A stretch of 55,695 bases of DNA from Pseudomonadota bacterium (GTDB taxonomy: Bacteria; Myxococcota_A; UBA796; GCA-2862545). The stretch is from NCBI GenBank assembly GCA_947475315.1, contig CANJMY010000014.1:1-55695 (forward strand), given 5' to 3'. Below are positions 44,801 through 51,047 of this stretch, piece after piece. Made by a program: the position numbers and the translations under genes. A model generated the notes under the pieces. That model ran no database searches and had not been told where the DNA came from. It saw only the letters and a program-made list of their open reading frames with translations. How positions within the stretch are numbered: position 1 is the first letter of the stretch; each line of letters begins with the position of its first letter.

Positions 44801-46339
44801 GGCGAGTACATCGAGCTGCGCAACACCTACCCGTTCACCGTGGACCTGTTCGGGATGCACATCCGCACCGGCAGCACGGACACCGTGGTGTCGTCGCACC
44901 GCGAGGTGGCCCCCAACGCGCTGACGCTGATCCGCAAGGTCGGTGGCAGCAGCGCCTGCTACTTCGGCGTCAACGCGGACATCCTCACCAACTTCGTCCT
45001 GAGCAGCTACGGCAACGCGGGCGACACGGTGGCGCTGACGAACTCGCACTCGACCTTGGATCTGGTCGACTACAGCACGTTCTCGGTGCGCACCGGTGAG
45101 GCGTTCTCGGTGACCGCGGGCCACGAGACGGCGACGGGCAACGACAGCGAGCTCAACTGGTGCTTCGAAGCGAGCACCATCGCGGGCACCGCGGACAAGG
45201 GCTCGCCGGGTCAGACCAACGGCGTGTGCGCCTCGCCGGCGTTCGTCCGGAATGTGGGGTCGCTCGTGCCAGGTGACCTGGTGATCAGCGAGATCATGAT
45301 CCGCCCGCACGACTGCTACGGCAACAACGAGAACTACATCGAGGTGACCAACATCACCGGCGACACGCTTGACCTCAACGGGCTGCGCGTCGGCCTGCAG
45401 GGCGGCACGTCGGGCGCCGGCGCGTCGTGGTTCACGGTGGATCAGCCGCTCATCGTGGCGCCGGGCACGGAGGCGGTGCTCACGCACCTGTCTGCATGCC
45501 TCGCCCGGCACGTGCAGAGCGACTTCTCGTGGACGTACCCGGACCTGCAGTACCTGGGCGAGCCGATTGTCCTCGACGACGGAGCCGGCGGGCCGATCCT
45601 GGACACCGTCAGCACGGTCAACTGGACCCTTTACTGGACCGGCGCGAACGATGGGCACGCGTTCCAGCTGATGCCGGATCGAATCAACACGACCGCCAAC
45701 GACTCGCCCGCCAACTGGTGCCAGGCCAAGGTCCGCATCCGCGGCACGAACACGGGCGGCACGCCCGGCGCGCCCAACGACTGCGTGACCGACAACCTCG
45801 GCGAGACGGTGTTGGACACCGCGGACACGGACGTGGTGGTCGTAGACACCGACTACTTCAAGGTGGCCATGGTGCGGGGACGCGCGACGGTGGCGCCGAA
45901 CGCGGTGTGGCTGGGCACGATGGACCGGGTGGTTCAGGTCACTCAGGCGAGCGCGCTCGACTGGGAAGGGATTCCGCTGCGTCTGAGCGCCGACTGCTAC
46001 CTGCAGTACAACGTGCATCAGGTTCGCCCGCTGGCCACGACCTCGCTGTGCCCGTCCTGCGAATTCGGGTTCGAGGTGGCGATGGACACGCGCCGGGATC
46101 TCCTGTCTAGCCTGTACCCTGGCGCCTACTCGGACCTGACGACGTGCGGCGCGGTGTTCGCGTCGCTCGGCGGCTTGCCGCAGCGCCTCCCGAACAAGAA
46201 GATGTTCTTCTCGTCGACCTACGGTGCGCTGTACTACCAGGACGCTGCGGGGACGCTCGTTCGCTACTCGGACGAGGCCTCCTTCCAGACCACCGGCCGC
46301 CTGGACTACCGGAAGTACCTCTACCGCCTGCCATACTAG
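38867..46339 (+). CDS. Giant surface lipoprotein with eleven lamin-tail-like (LTD) domains
   Basis: A 2,490-residue lipoprotein. Lipobox LQGC (Cys26), then ~100 residues made mostly of Asp, Thr, Ser and Val (DTDTD units). Then eleven repeats of an LTD-like beta-domain, each starting with a variant of GELVITEIMVDP, at about residues 136, 342, 550, 764, 955, 1160, 1349, 1561, 1754, 1961 and 2137. Each unit then has EYIEVYNN, a CY near its middle, and a WCP...GTPG end, with about four spaced Cys that could form disulfides. The last ~170 residues are a different, unrecognised domain that contains a CPSC pair. Bacterial LTD domains occur in secreted nucleases and adhesins; no nuclease domain is seen, so adhesion is the likelier role. 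Confidence 0.85.
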   Translation: MLKTNLFSVVLWLPLAVVAGGGLQGCNDGGATEDTDSACIGITCPGRDTDDPDADTDTTVDDTDKPDTDVVDTDTDTVDTTDTDTGDSDVVDSDTNNPDTFPPDSDTIDSDSDTVPNDTGIDTDIKIIDGKTMQFGDLVLSEVMVTPSFDDCSNEAYGQYIEMKNATDHELNLQFVVVRYGARSFTVTSQVLVQPGAYAIGRPSFAACAGYLPSFHADFTYSSNIVFTSAGSNTTLSLLRPDSVTIDTVNFSTWQFGPSPERFTRGYSVHLTPGKEDASSNDFPDSWCLADELLGIDIPGKSPSYGTPARQAHGCTAIVGPIDTDDSDVVVDTDTATPVKPGDLVINEVNLNPLGCPNPDEGRYIEIYNNTDKSVDLRDFKIDWGTIKDLSIGKRAGSNWLLGPREFTAIQRSSSTGCYNYGNRFTVNNSLSPTGKRVVLHTVAGASPAVVVDEVDMSTWVFPNGRAMGFDPDALIATPYLNPLRSLWCPQQNYIAGGVRDRGTPSEPNNSCTPGGGTDTDTDLPPEDPCFTALSRNVNNGLDPDELCRGELMITELHLDPKDCGGSPSQGQYLELYNASGYTVHLRSGLLIDLSSGAAEDIEPIGAAVTDVAPGQYFTVQPKQFQAYCHDFAHRFDLATSGKTFTASSIQIQNGQQTEIDRVDFSGWSFQKGIARQLMPEIPLVLSPNYDLASFNDDQSLWCVDGPSMNPFGSLDHGTPAAMNDCNPDGPVDDTDLAGDTFVPDPHTNRDITDGISPEELYEGELLLTEVMIDPVGCGGGTNARFFELYNNTNSIMHLNGLQVAVGGNTAGTLVKTGSSDDLPGGARTIISMSSQFAFCFPSMAPKWELSGATLDASRVRLFNSTISTIDAVDFTGWSFTQGRSLQFDPTVNPSFLLNNLPDRWCDSDVAILGTTSDFGSAGTAGHCWDRVVSDTDDGGPPPLTLDQLPRATTTLLITEIMSNPHCADAKGEYVEVYNNFPGPVDLFGLRLRVNTFGPATVVTTHQVVAGNGYATLARTNAARCYVTEPTASYPSTWEMRDIGDRYDLTFTDSGGFTVYLNSVNTAGWAVPPTGQALQLNATKYNYLANTFEVAWCPTPAISTYNLTPASPTLLDFGTPGRPNDGCPVLCDSADSSCLPPDTDTPETDIQVEPDLPLPGELVITEFMAQPGDCSPDATAEYIEVYNTTLKPLSLRYLTVNDEEGLATTQFSAAVPSHGYAVLLNSHAGTNQCYGLQSNAWYDGAVLNNNGDVITLTNEFGQVIDSVDFNSFPSAFGTSWELGAGLPLTAAGNDAANKWCTSTTLIPGGVGDRGTPGAVNTCTPPSVLPPVCPTDPNTNIKGACELVPGDLVITEIMANSAEALKPNDPATEWVEVYNASGQTVNLRGVEIANRFGALATSAINDDVYVPSKRRAVLARFHAGGRLYNANASATYSRPLFDNQGDIVQLRVGPTLIDQVDYRTWPDEQPGEALSLSGNYLTATSNDAPWAWCPAITPIPGAQDDLGTPGSANPRCASLIVDTSVPPPGPLDADTLVDPGYPDTDSWVHTGTALTLGQLGPSDLVITELMVDPIDCTDGASEYIELRNNRSVDVDLNGLKITTSSGTFTLNRSVIVGPHRFALGVPGGVANCYDLPSDFEYTGLKLVNVSDTVTLAGPTFAFDTVNTSVFPVRTTGASWNLDPTAFTASLNDVGGNWCPSPDVIPGGQLDRGTPGYANAQCITTYDPDTQPSDTFDTFTPSPDPAKPMSDVKVGELLITEIMVDPRDCSDENAEYVEVYNNGTQPIDLNGLVVSDGARTYTVAALPAHLVIQPGDYYLARRAAVNECYTLRTKFRYTSLAFGQAGSVAFIANQTKVIDLVDFGLFAPAPGHAYTLSPTKVAATPPSSAVGEAPASVVASGTYSNVYLHNRAADWCTGWLRFSGSLGDKGSPGKANDACVPDGQLPPYPADYVANVEELDANQLAITEFMADARACPDLFGEYIELRNTYPFTVDLFGMHIRTGSTDTVVSSHREVAPNALTLIRKVGGSSACYFGVNADILTNFVLSSYGNAGDTVALTNSHSTLDLVDYSTFSVRTGEAFSVTAGHETATGNDSELNWCFEASTIAGTADKGSPGQTNGVCASPAFVRNVGSLVPGDLVISEIMIRPHDCYGNNENYIEVTNITGDTLDLNGLRVGLQGGTSGAGASWFTVDQPLIVAPGTEAVLTHLSACLARHVQSDFSWTYPDLQYLGEPIVLDDGAGGPILDTVSTVNWTLYWTGANDGHAFQLMPDRINTTANDSPANWCQAKVRIRGTNTGGTPGAPNDCVTDNLGETVLDTADTDVVVVDTDYFKVAMVRGRATVAPNAVWLGTMDRVVQVTQASALDWEGIPLRLSADCYLQYNVHQVRPLATTSLCPSCEFGFEVAMDTRRDLLSSLYPGAYSDLTTCGAVFASLGGLPQRLPNKKMFFSSTYGALYYQDAAGTLVRYSDEASFQTTGRLDYRKYLYRLPY

Positions 46340-46364
46340 CGACGGCTGCCCGCGGCTGGGACAT

Positions 46365-46392
46365 CTCCTGACTGTCGGTAGACGGTCAGGAG
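46365..46392 (+). terminator. 12-bp hairpin after the giant lipoprotein gene
   Basis: CTCCTGACTGTC and GACGGTCAGGAG pair over 12 positions with one G-T wobble and a GGTA loop, 25 bases after the stop codon. No U-tract follows, but stem length and position make it a probable terminator or 3'-end-stabilising hairpin. Confidence 0.55.
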
Positions 46393-46403
46393 CCCGAAAC
46401 GGG

Positions 46404-46432
46404 TTGACAGAAGGGGGGGGGATGAGGCACAC
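46404..46432 (+). promoter_or_regulatory. Candidate sigma-70 promoter with G9 tract in the spacer
   Basis: A perfect -35 hexamer TTGACA (46404-46409) is followed by a run of nine G (46413-46421). A weak -10 candidate CACACT starts 18 bases after the -35. It lies ~140 bases before the sigma-factor gene. The -10 is poor, so confidence is low. Confidence 0.3.
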
Positions 46433-46570
46433 TCGGCGGCCGCCGGTGGCCTCCAATTCCGCTACGGCCCATCCGACTTGAATCTCGCGCGGTCGACCGC
46501 AGACCCGCCCCCGTGCCGCCCGGTACGGAAGGGTCCCACGGCGCGCCAGCGCACCCCGGAGCGTGTCTCC

Positions 46571-47569
46571 ATGAGCTTCATCGACAACCGCAAGAAGCAG
46601 TCTGAGCGTCTCACCGCAGACGAGGAGAAAGTCCTCGCCCGGAAGATCCGCGTCGCTGAGGACAAGTCCCGCGACGCGATCGACGGTGTGGACGTGGCGA
46701 TGGCCATCGTGAGCCGCCGGCCGGACCGCGCCGAGCGCACCCGCGCGGGCGCCGTCGACCGCCTGGAAGAAGCGGTGGAGGCCGTGTGGAAGGCGTCCAA
46801 GGACCGCGCCGACCTCAAGCCCCGCGCGCGCGCCGCCAAGGGCGCCTGGGCCGAGGCGGAGGCCCTGCGTTGGCAGCTGGCCATGTCCGGCCGTCGCATC
46901 GCCCACGGTGAGGCCCGCAAGCTCGCCGGACCGTTCATGGACGAAGAGGATCTGGTGCAGGAGGGCTACATCGGCCTGCTCCGCGCTGCCAAGCGCTTCG
47001 ATCCGGACCGTGACATCCGCTTCTCCACCTACGCCCGCTGGTGGGTCCGCGCGCAGATGACGCGAGCCATCGACCACACGGGCCGCCCGGTGCGCCTGCC
47101 TGGCTGCGCGGTCGAGCAGACCCGCAACCTGCGCAAGGCCATCAAGCGCTTCGAGGCCGCCGGCGTCGAGTACGGATTGGCGGATCTGGCGGACGAGGTG
47201 GGCATCGACAAGGAGCGCGCCGAGCTGCTGCTCAGCCAGGGCTCCACGATCTCGCTTGAGCAGCCCGTGGACGACGGCCCCCGCCCGCGCTCCCTGGAGC
47301 GCTTCCTGTCCGACGAGGACGCGGTCCGCCCGGATGGCGACGCCATCAACAGCCAGGAGCTCCACCGGATGCACGACGCGTTCGACATGGTCCTGTCTGA
47401 GCGTCACCGCTTCGTGCTGACGCGCCGCTACGGCCTCAAGGACGGCGAGTTCCGCACGCTGTCTGAGGTGGGCAAGGAGATGGGCCTGTCCCGCGAGCGC
47501 GTGCGCCAGATCGAGCGCGAGGCGCTCATCCGCCTCCGCGAGCAGTCGCAGATCCGCGAGGCCATGTAA
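46571..47569 (+). CDS. Sigma-70 family RNA polymerase sigma factor, divergent
   Basis: A 332-residue sigma factor with regions 1.2 (LTADEEKVLARKI), 2 (EEDLVQEGYIGLLRAAKRFDPDRD then RFSTYARWWVRAQMTRAI), 3 (GLADLADEVGIDKERAELLL) and 4.2 (RTLSEVGKEMGLSRERVRQIEREALIRLREQ). The helix-turn-helix and -10 recognition parts are well conserved. Between regions 1.2 and 2.1 lie ~60 extra charged residues (RRPDRAERTRAGAVDRLEE), and the usual NLRLVV of region 2.1 reads RWQLAMSGRRIA. This places it among alternative (group 2/3, RpoH-like) factors and not as the main RpoD. The start is chosen by homology; GGAG lies about eight bases upstream. Confidence 0.85.
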   Translation: MSFIDNRKKQSERLTADEEKVLARKIRVAEDKSRDAIDGVDVAMAIVSRRPDRAERTRAGAVDRLEEAVEAVWKASKDRADLKPRARAAKGAWAEAEALRWQLAMSGRRIAHGEARKLAGPFMDEEDLVQEGYIGLLRAAKRFDPDRDIRFSTYARWWVRAQMTRAIDHTGRPVRLPGCAVEQTRNLRKAIKRFEAAGVEYGLADLADEVGIDKERAELLLSQGSTISLEQPVDDGPRPRSLERFLSDEDAVRPDGDAINSQELHRMHDAFDMVLSERHRFVLTRRYGLKDGEFRTLSEVGKEMGLSRERVRQIEREALIRLREQSQIREAM

Positions 47570-47590
47570 GCACAGGCCGTTCGCGGTCGG

Positions 47591-47630
47591 TGAGGGGGCG
47601 TCGGACCGTTGGGTTCGGCGCCCTCTCTGC
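47591..47630 (+). terminator. Hairpin after the sigma-factor gene
   Basis: GAGGGGGCG and CGCCCTCTC can pair over nine positions (one wobble), 20 bases after the stop codon. It is followed by TGCTTTCT, a weak U-rich stretch, so it could be a modest intrinsic terminator. Confidence 0.45.
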
Positions 47631-47711
47631 TTTCTGGACCCCACCCGCCGCCGCGCGAGAGGGCGACGGGACGTCCGCGTTGGGCCGCGTGATCTTGCAC
47701 CTGAAAGCAAG

Positions 47712-47745
47712 CAGGGCGCCCGCGGCGTGAACCGCAGGCGCCCTG
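47712..47745 (-). terminator. Strong hairpin downstream of the second RRM gene
   Basis: CAGGGCGCC and GGCGCCCTG form a 9-bp stem, with an inner GCGG/CCGC stem. On the minus strand it is followed by CTTGCTTTC, a loosely U-rich tail. It lies 37 bases beyond the RRM gene stop, so an intrinsic terminator is likely. Confidence 0.55.
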
Positions 47746-47782
47746 GAGACCTCACCCTGGACCCGAGCCCAGGGCAGGGGAG

Positions 47783-48418
47783 CTAGTCGTCGCCGCCGAA
47801 GTCGCCGCCGCCGCCGCCTTGACCACCGCCGCCGCCGCGACCGCCGCCGAAGCCGCCGCCACGACCGCCGCCACCGCCGCCGAAGCCGCCGCCACGACCG
47901 CCGCCGCCGAAGCCGCCGCCGCCACGACCACCGCCGCCACCGAAGCCGCCGCCTCCGCCGCCGAAGCCGCCTCCGCCGCCGAAGCCGCCTCCGCCGCCGC
48001 CACGACCGCCGCCGCCACGACCGCCGCCTCCGCCGCCACGACCGCCGCCGAAGCCGCCGCCGCCAAACCCGCGATCGCCGCCGCCGCCGCCGCCGCCGCC
48101 GAAGCCACGATCTCCGCCGCCGCCGAAGCCGCCACGACCGCCGCCGCCGCCGCCGCCGCCGCCCGGACGCGAGCGCTCTTCGGCCTCACGGACGTGGATC
48201 TTGCGACCGTGAAGATCCTGGCCGTCGAGGCCGGCGATCGCCGCGTCGCCATCGGCGTCGTTCGCGTACGACACGAAGCCGAAGCCCCGCGAGCGACCGG
48301 TGTCACGGTCGAGGACCACCTTGGCCTCAGTCACCTCTCCGAACTGGGAGAAGGCGTCACGCAGACCATCATCATCCGTAGCCCACGCGAGGCCACCCAC
48401 GAACAGCTTCTTTGCCAT
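47783..48418 (-). CDS. RRM RNA-binding protein with Gly/Phe-rich tail
   Basis: A 211-residue paralogue of the protein at 4047-5042. The RRM has RNP2 LFVGGL (residues 5-10) and RNP1 RGFGFVSY, and shares the FGEVTEAKVVLDRDTGRSRGFGF core. The C-terminal ~130 residues are nearly pure glycine with Phe and Arg (GGGFGGGR units), unlike the Tyr-rich tail of the paralogue. It ends in a short acidic DFGGDD. Bacterial RRM proteins are often cold-induced; no cold-box was recognised. A small hairpin with stem TCCACA/TGTGGA lies in its leader at 48498-48512. Confidence 0.88.
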   Translation of the reverse strand: MAKKLFVGGLAWATDDDGLRDAFSQFGEVTEAKVVLDRDTGRSRGFGFVSYANDADGDAAIAGLDGQDLHGRKIHVREAEERSRPGGGGGGGGGRGGFGGGGDRGFGGGGGGGGDRGFGGGGFGGGRGGGGGGRGGGGRGGGGGGFGGGGGFGGGGGGFGGGGGRGGGGFGGGGRGGGFGGGGGGRGGGFGGGRGGGGGQGGGGGDFGGDD

Positions 48419-48701
48419 CTACGACTCTCTCATTGCGCGCGCGGCGCGTTGCAAGCTCATCTTCCAGCGGGGGAGCCCGAAGGTTGCGGAGCGATCATCC
48501 ACACGATGTGGAACCTGTACGGACATCCTGCAAACCGAAACGAACGTCGTCCGGTCCCAGGCCAAGCCACGAACACGCACCGACATCGTATGACGATCCT
48601 AACGCGAACTCTGTGTTTTGCCAGGACGATTCCCTAGCGCGGCGGGTGAAGGGTTAGGGGGCCGGTGTCCGGAGGACGTCTCCGGCACGGTCGGGAGCGA
48701 C

Positions 48702-49463
48702 ATGCCTGTCGGGTACCTGCGTCGACTGACGTCGCCTGAGCGTACGGCCAAGGCGGACCGACACCTTGGGCTGTCGCTGGCCTTCGTCGCCGGCGCCACG
48801 AACGCGGGCGGCTTTCTGGCGGTGGGCCGCTACACGTCCCACATGACCGGCGTCGTCTCGACCATGGCGGACGACCTGGCGCTCGGGAACGTCCGGCCCG
48901 CCGTTGACGCGCTCTTCGGGCTGGTCGCGTTCGTGGTGGGCGCCACGGTGTCGAGCGTCCTGGTCCAGTGGGCGCGGGCGCGCCGAATGCGGAGCGAGTT
49001 CGCCCTGCCCTTGATGTGTGAGGCCGCGCTGCTGCTCGTGTTCGGGCTGATGGGGGCCACCCTGCAGACCCGCTCGGCCGGCATCGTGGACATCACCGTG
49101 GTGCTGCTGTGCTTCATGATGGGCCTGCAGAACGCGATCATCACGAAGATCTCGCACGCGGTCATCCGCACCACACACGTCACGGGGCTCGTCACTGACA
49201 TCGGGATCGAGGTGGGCCGCGTGGTGTTTTGGCGCATGACCCGCGTGAACGTGGCGGACGTGGGCGAGGTGGAGAACCGTCAGCGTCTGTTTACGCACCT
49301 TGGGCTGGTGCTGCTCTTCTTCGTCGGCGGGCTGGCAGGCGCGATGGGGTTCAACACGGTCGGCTTCGTGTCGGCGGTGCCGCTGGCGCTGTTCCTGGTG
49401 GTGCTCGCCGTCGTCCCCCTGATCGACGATCTCCGCCACCGGCTGCTCGACCACCCGATCTGA
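48702..49463 (+). CDS. DUF1275 (YoaK-type) membrane protein
   Basis: A 253-residue inner-membrane protein of the DUF1275/YoaK family, with six to seven hydrophobic helices. Family features seen: LAFVAGATNAGGFLAVGRYTSHMTGVVS in the first part, and MGLQNAIITKISHAVIRTTHVTGLVTDIG, the hallmark sequence, in the middle. The substrate is unknown in all members. The start MPVGYLRRLTSPERT was picked for a GGGAG upstream and family length. A short CCGGAG/CTCCGG hairpin lies just before the start (48664-48691). It is followed by a methyltransferase gene 63 bases away. Confidence 0.88.
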   Translation: MPVGYLRRLTSPERTAKADRHLGLSLAFVAGATNAGGFLAVGRYTSHMTGVVSTMADDLALGNVRPAVDALFGLVAFVVGATVSSVLVQWARARRMRSEFALPLMCEAALLLVFGLMGATLQTRSAGIVDITVVLLCFMMGLQNAIITKISHAVIRTTHVTGLVTDIGIEVGRVVFWRMTRVNVADVGEVENRQRLFTHLGLVLLFFVGGLAGAMGFNTVGFVSAVPLALFLVVLAVVPLIDDLRHRLLDHPI

Positions 49464-49526
49464 TCGCGTTCGCCTGCGCCGCGACGCGTGGGACCGCTCG
49501 GTGTTAGCTGCGCGCCCGGAGGTCGA

Positions 49527-50675
49527 GTGCGCACCACCCGCGGCAAGCCCACGCTCGATCGCTCCCTGGAAGGTGAGCCCGCGCTCGCCGCCGCCATGGC
49601 CGCGGCCCTGCAGGCGCTTGAGCAGGCGGACCGGGTCACCCACGGGTTCCACACCTACCCGGCGGGCCTGAACCCGGACGCGGCGCGGGATCTGCTGTCC
49701 CTCTTCCCGGGCGACTCGCTCCATGACCCCTTCTGCGGGGGCGGCACGGTGCTCGTGGAGGGTCTGCTGGCCGGTCGGCGGGTCCACGGGCGCGATCTGT
49801 CGCCGATCGCCCAACTGGTCGCCAGGGCGCGCACGCGTGTGGCCTCGCCTGAGGACCTGACCCAGCTGCGCGCCACCGCCCGTCGGCTGGCCGACGTCGC
49901 CAAGGTCGCGCGGGCCATGCCGCCGGGCCCCATTCTGTCGGTGGTGGGTGACTGGTACGAGCCCCATGTACTGGCCGAGCTGGAGGCGCTGCGGGTGGGC
50001 GTGCGCGACGCCCAGGTCTCCGAGGAGGCCCGCTGGCTGCTGTGGGCTACTTTCTCGTCGATTGTGGTGAAGGCGAGCTTCCGCGCGTCCGACACCTCCG
50101 GCCGCCGCGAGGTCCACGCCCGACCGCCCGAGACCACCGCGATCCTGTTCCACAAGAAGTCCCGCGAGCTGGGCCGCCGCCTGGAGGCCCTGGCGGCCGC
50201 GGTCCCGCCCGGCGCGCTGGTGGCCGACGTGGGCTGGGGCGACGCCCGGCAGGCGCCCGACATCGCGCCGGTCGACCTGATCCTGACGTCTCCCCCGTAC
50301 CCGAGCGTCTACGACTACCTGGCCGTGCAGGACCTTCGCGCGGCCTGGATGGACGTGGAGCTCGCTGAGCGTCGCGAGATCGGCCCCCGGCGTGCCTTCC
50401 AGGAGCTGGGCTCCCGGGAGGCGTGGCGCCAGTGGCAGGCCGACACCCACACGTGGACCCGGGCCGTGAGCTCGCGCCTTCGTCCCGGCGGCCACCTCGT
50501 CGTCGTGATCGGCGACGGCCTGGTGGAGGAGGGGACGGTGCCCACCTGGGAGACCACCCGCGCCGCCGCAGAGGCCGCCGGGCTTCGGTTCCGTGCCTCC
50601 GCGAGCCTGGCCCGACCTGACCCCGTGCGCCGCGCCACGCGATGGGAGCACGCGCTGGCCTTCACGCGCCCGTAG
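49527..50675 (+). CDS. Orphan DNA- or RNA-modifying amino-methyltransferase
   Basis: A 382-residue SAM-dependent methyltransferase. Motif I DPFCGGGTVLVEGLLAGRRVHGRDLSP precedes motif IV LTSPPYPSVYDYL, so order is I then IV, as in alpha/gamma-type DNA methylases and Trm11-like tRNA enzymes. S-P-P-Y points to cytosine-N4 or adenine-N6 amino methylation. A target-recognition-like block of ~130 residues lies between the motifs (SFRASDTSGRREVHARPPETT). The C-terminus has the X motif-like RLRPGGHLVVVIGDG. GTG 49527 has GGAGG four bases upstream. No restriction enzyme is adjacent, so it is orphan. Confidence 0.75.
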   Translation: MRTTRGKPTLDRSLEGEPALAAAMAAALQALEQADRVTHGFHTYPAGLNPDAARDLLSLFPGDSLHDPFCGGGTVLVEGLLAGRRVHGRDLSPIAQLVARARTRVASPEDLTQLRATARRLADVAKVARAMPPGPILSVVGDWYEPHVLAELEALRVGVRDAQVSEEARWLLWATFSSIVVKASFRASDTSGRREVHARPPETTAILFHKKSRELGRRLEALAAAVPPGALVADVGWGDARQAPDIAPVDLILTSPPYPSVYDYLAVQDLRAAWMDVELAERREIGPRRAFQELGSREAWRQWQADTHTWTRAVSSRLRPGGHLVVVIGDGLVEEGTVPTWETTRAAAEAAGLRFRASASLARPDPVRRATRWEHALAFTRP

Positions 50676-51047
50676 CCGGGCCGCCGGTTCGTTCGAGCCC
50701 ATCCGACCGCGACCCCTGTGGCCTGCGGGGCGGTGGGTTTGTGCGGCGGAGGCCCCCGGACGGTTCGCTTTATCGGTGCGCGGTGACTGTCGCGCCAGGG
50801 CGGCGCCAGGCGCGACCTACGTGTGCGTAGCGCAGATGAGTTGGTCCGACATTCCGGTGCCTCGCTTGGCTCCGCTTGCCAAACTCCTGGCGTTGCGTCG
50901 TGGCGTGTTTCTGGCACACATCCTGCCCGGGCTGCCCATCGCGCTGCGGGCCCGGACCCGGCGTCCTACACGGGCGTACCCACCGCCCCGATATGGACCG
51001 TCGCGCACTTCGCCGGCAGCACTACCCACATTATTGAAGGAGGCGCG
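50676..51047. other. Intergenic region upstream of amt
   Basis: Holds no convincing gene. It contains a sigma-54-type promoter (separate entry) and a ~120-base leader ending in AAGGAGG four bases before the amt start. I see no clear NtrC dyad; the 200 bases upstream of the promoter are where one should be sought. Confidence 0.6.
50912..50926 (+). promoter_or_regulatory. Sigma-54 (-24/-12) promoter for amt-glnK
   Basis: TGGCAC, five bases (ACATC), then CTGC matches the -24/-12 consensus TGGCACN5TTGC with only the first T of the -12 box changed to C; the GG and GC dinucleotides have the exact spacing. It lies ~120 bases before amt, a gene pair that is under NtrC/sigma-54 control in many Proteobacteria. 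Confidence 0.7.

Noticed and set aside
38300-47755. A 3,151-codon open frame on the minus strand across the giant lipoprotein and sigma genes
   Set aside because: Its translation is Arg/Val/Ala/His-rich with no domains, and it is antisense to well-supported genes. High third-position GC removes stops from this frame.
49527-50675. Restriction-modification or phage-defence island
   Set aside because: Only a single methyltransferase is present; no nuclease, helicase, specificity or mobile-element gene surrounds it.
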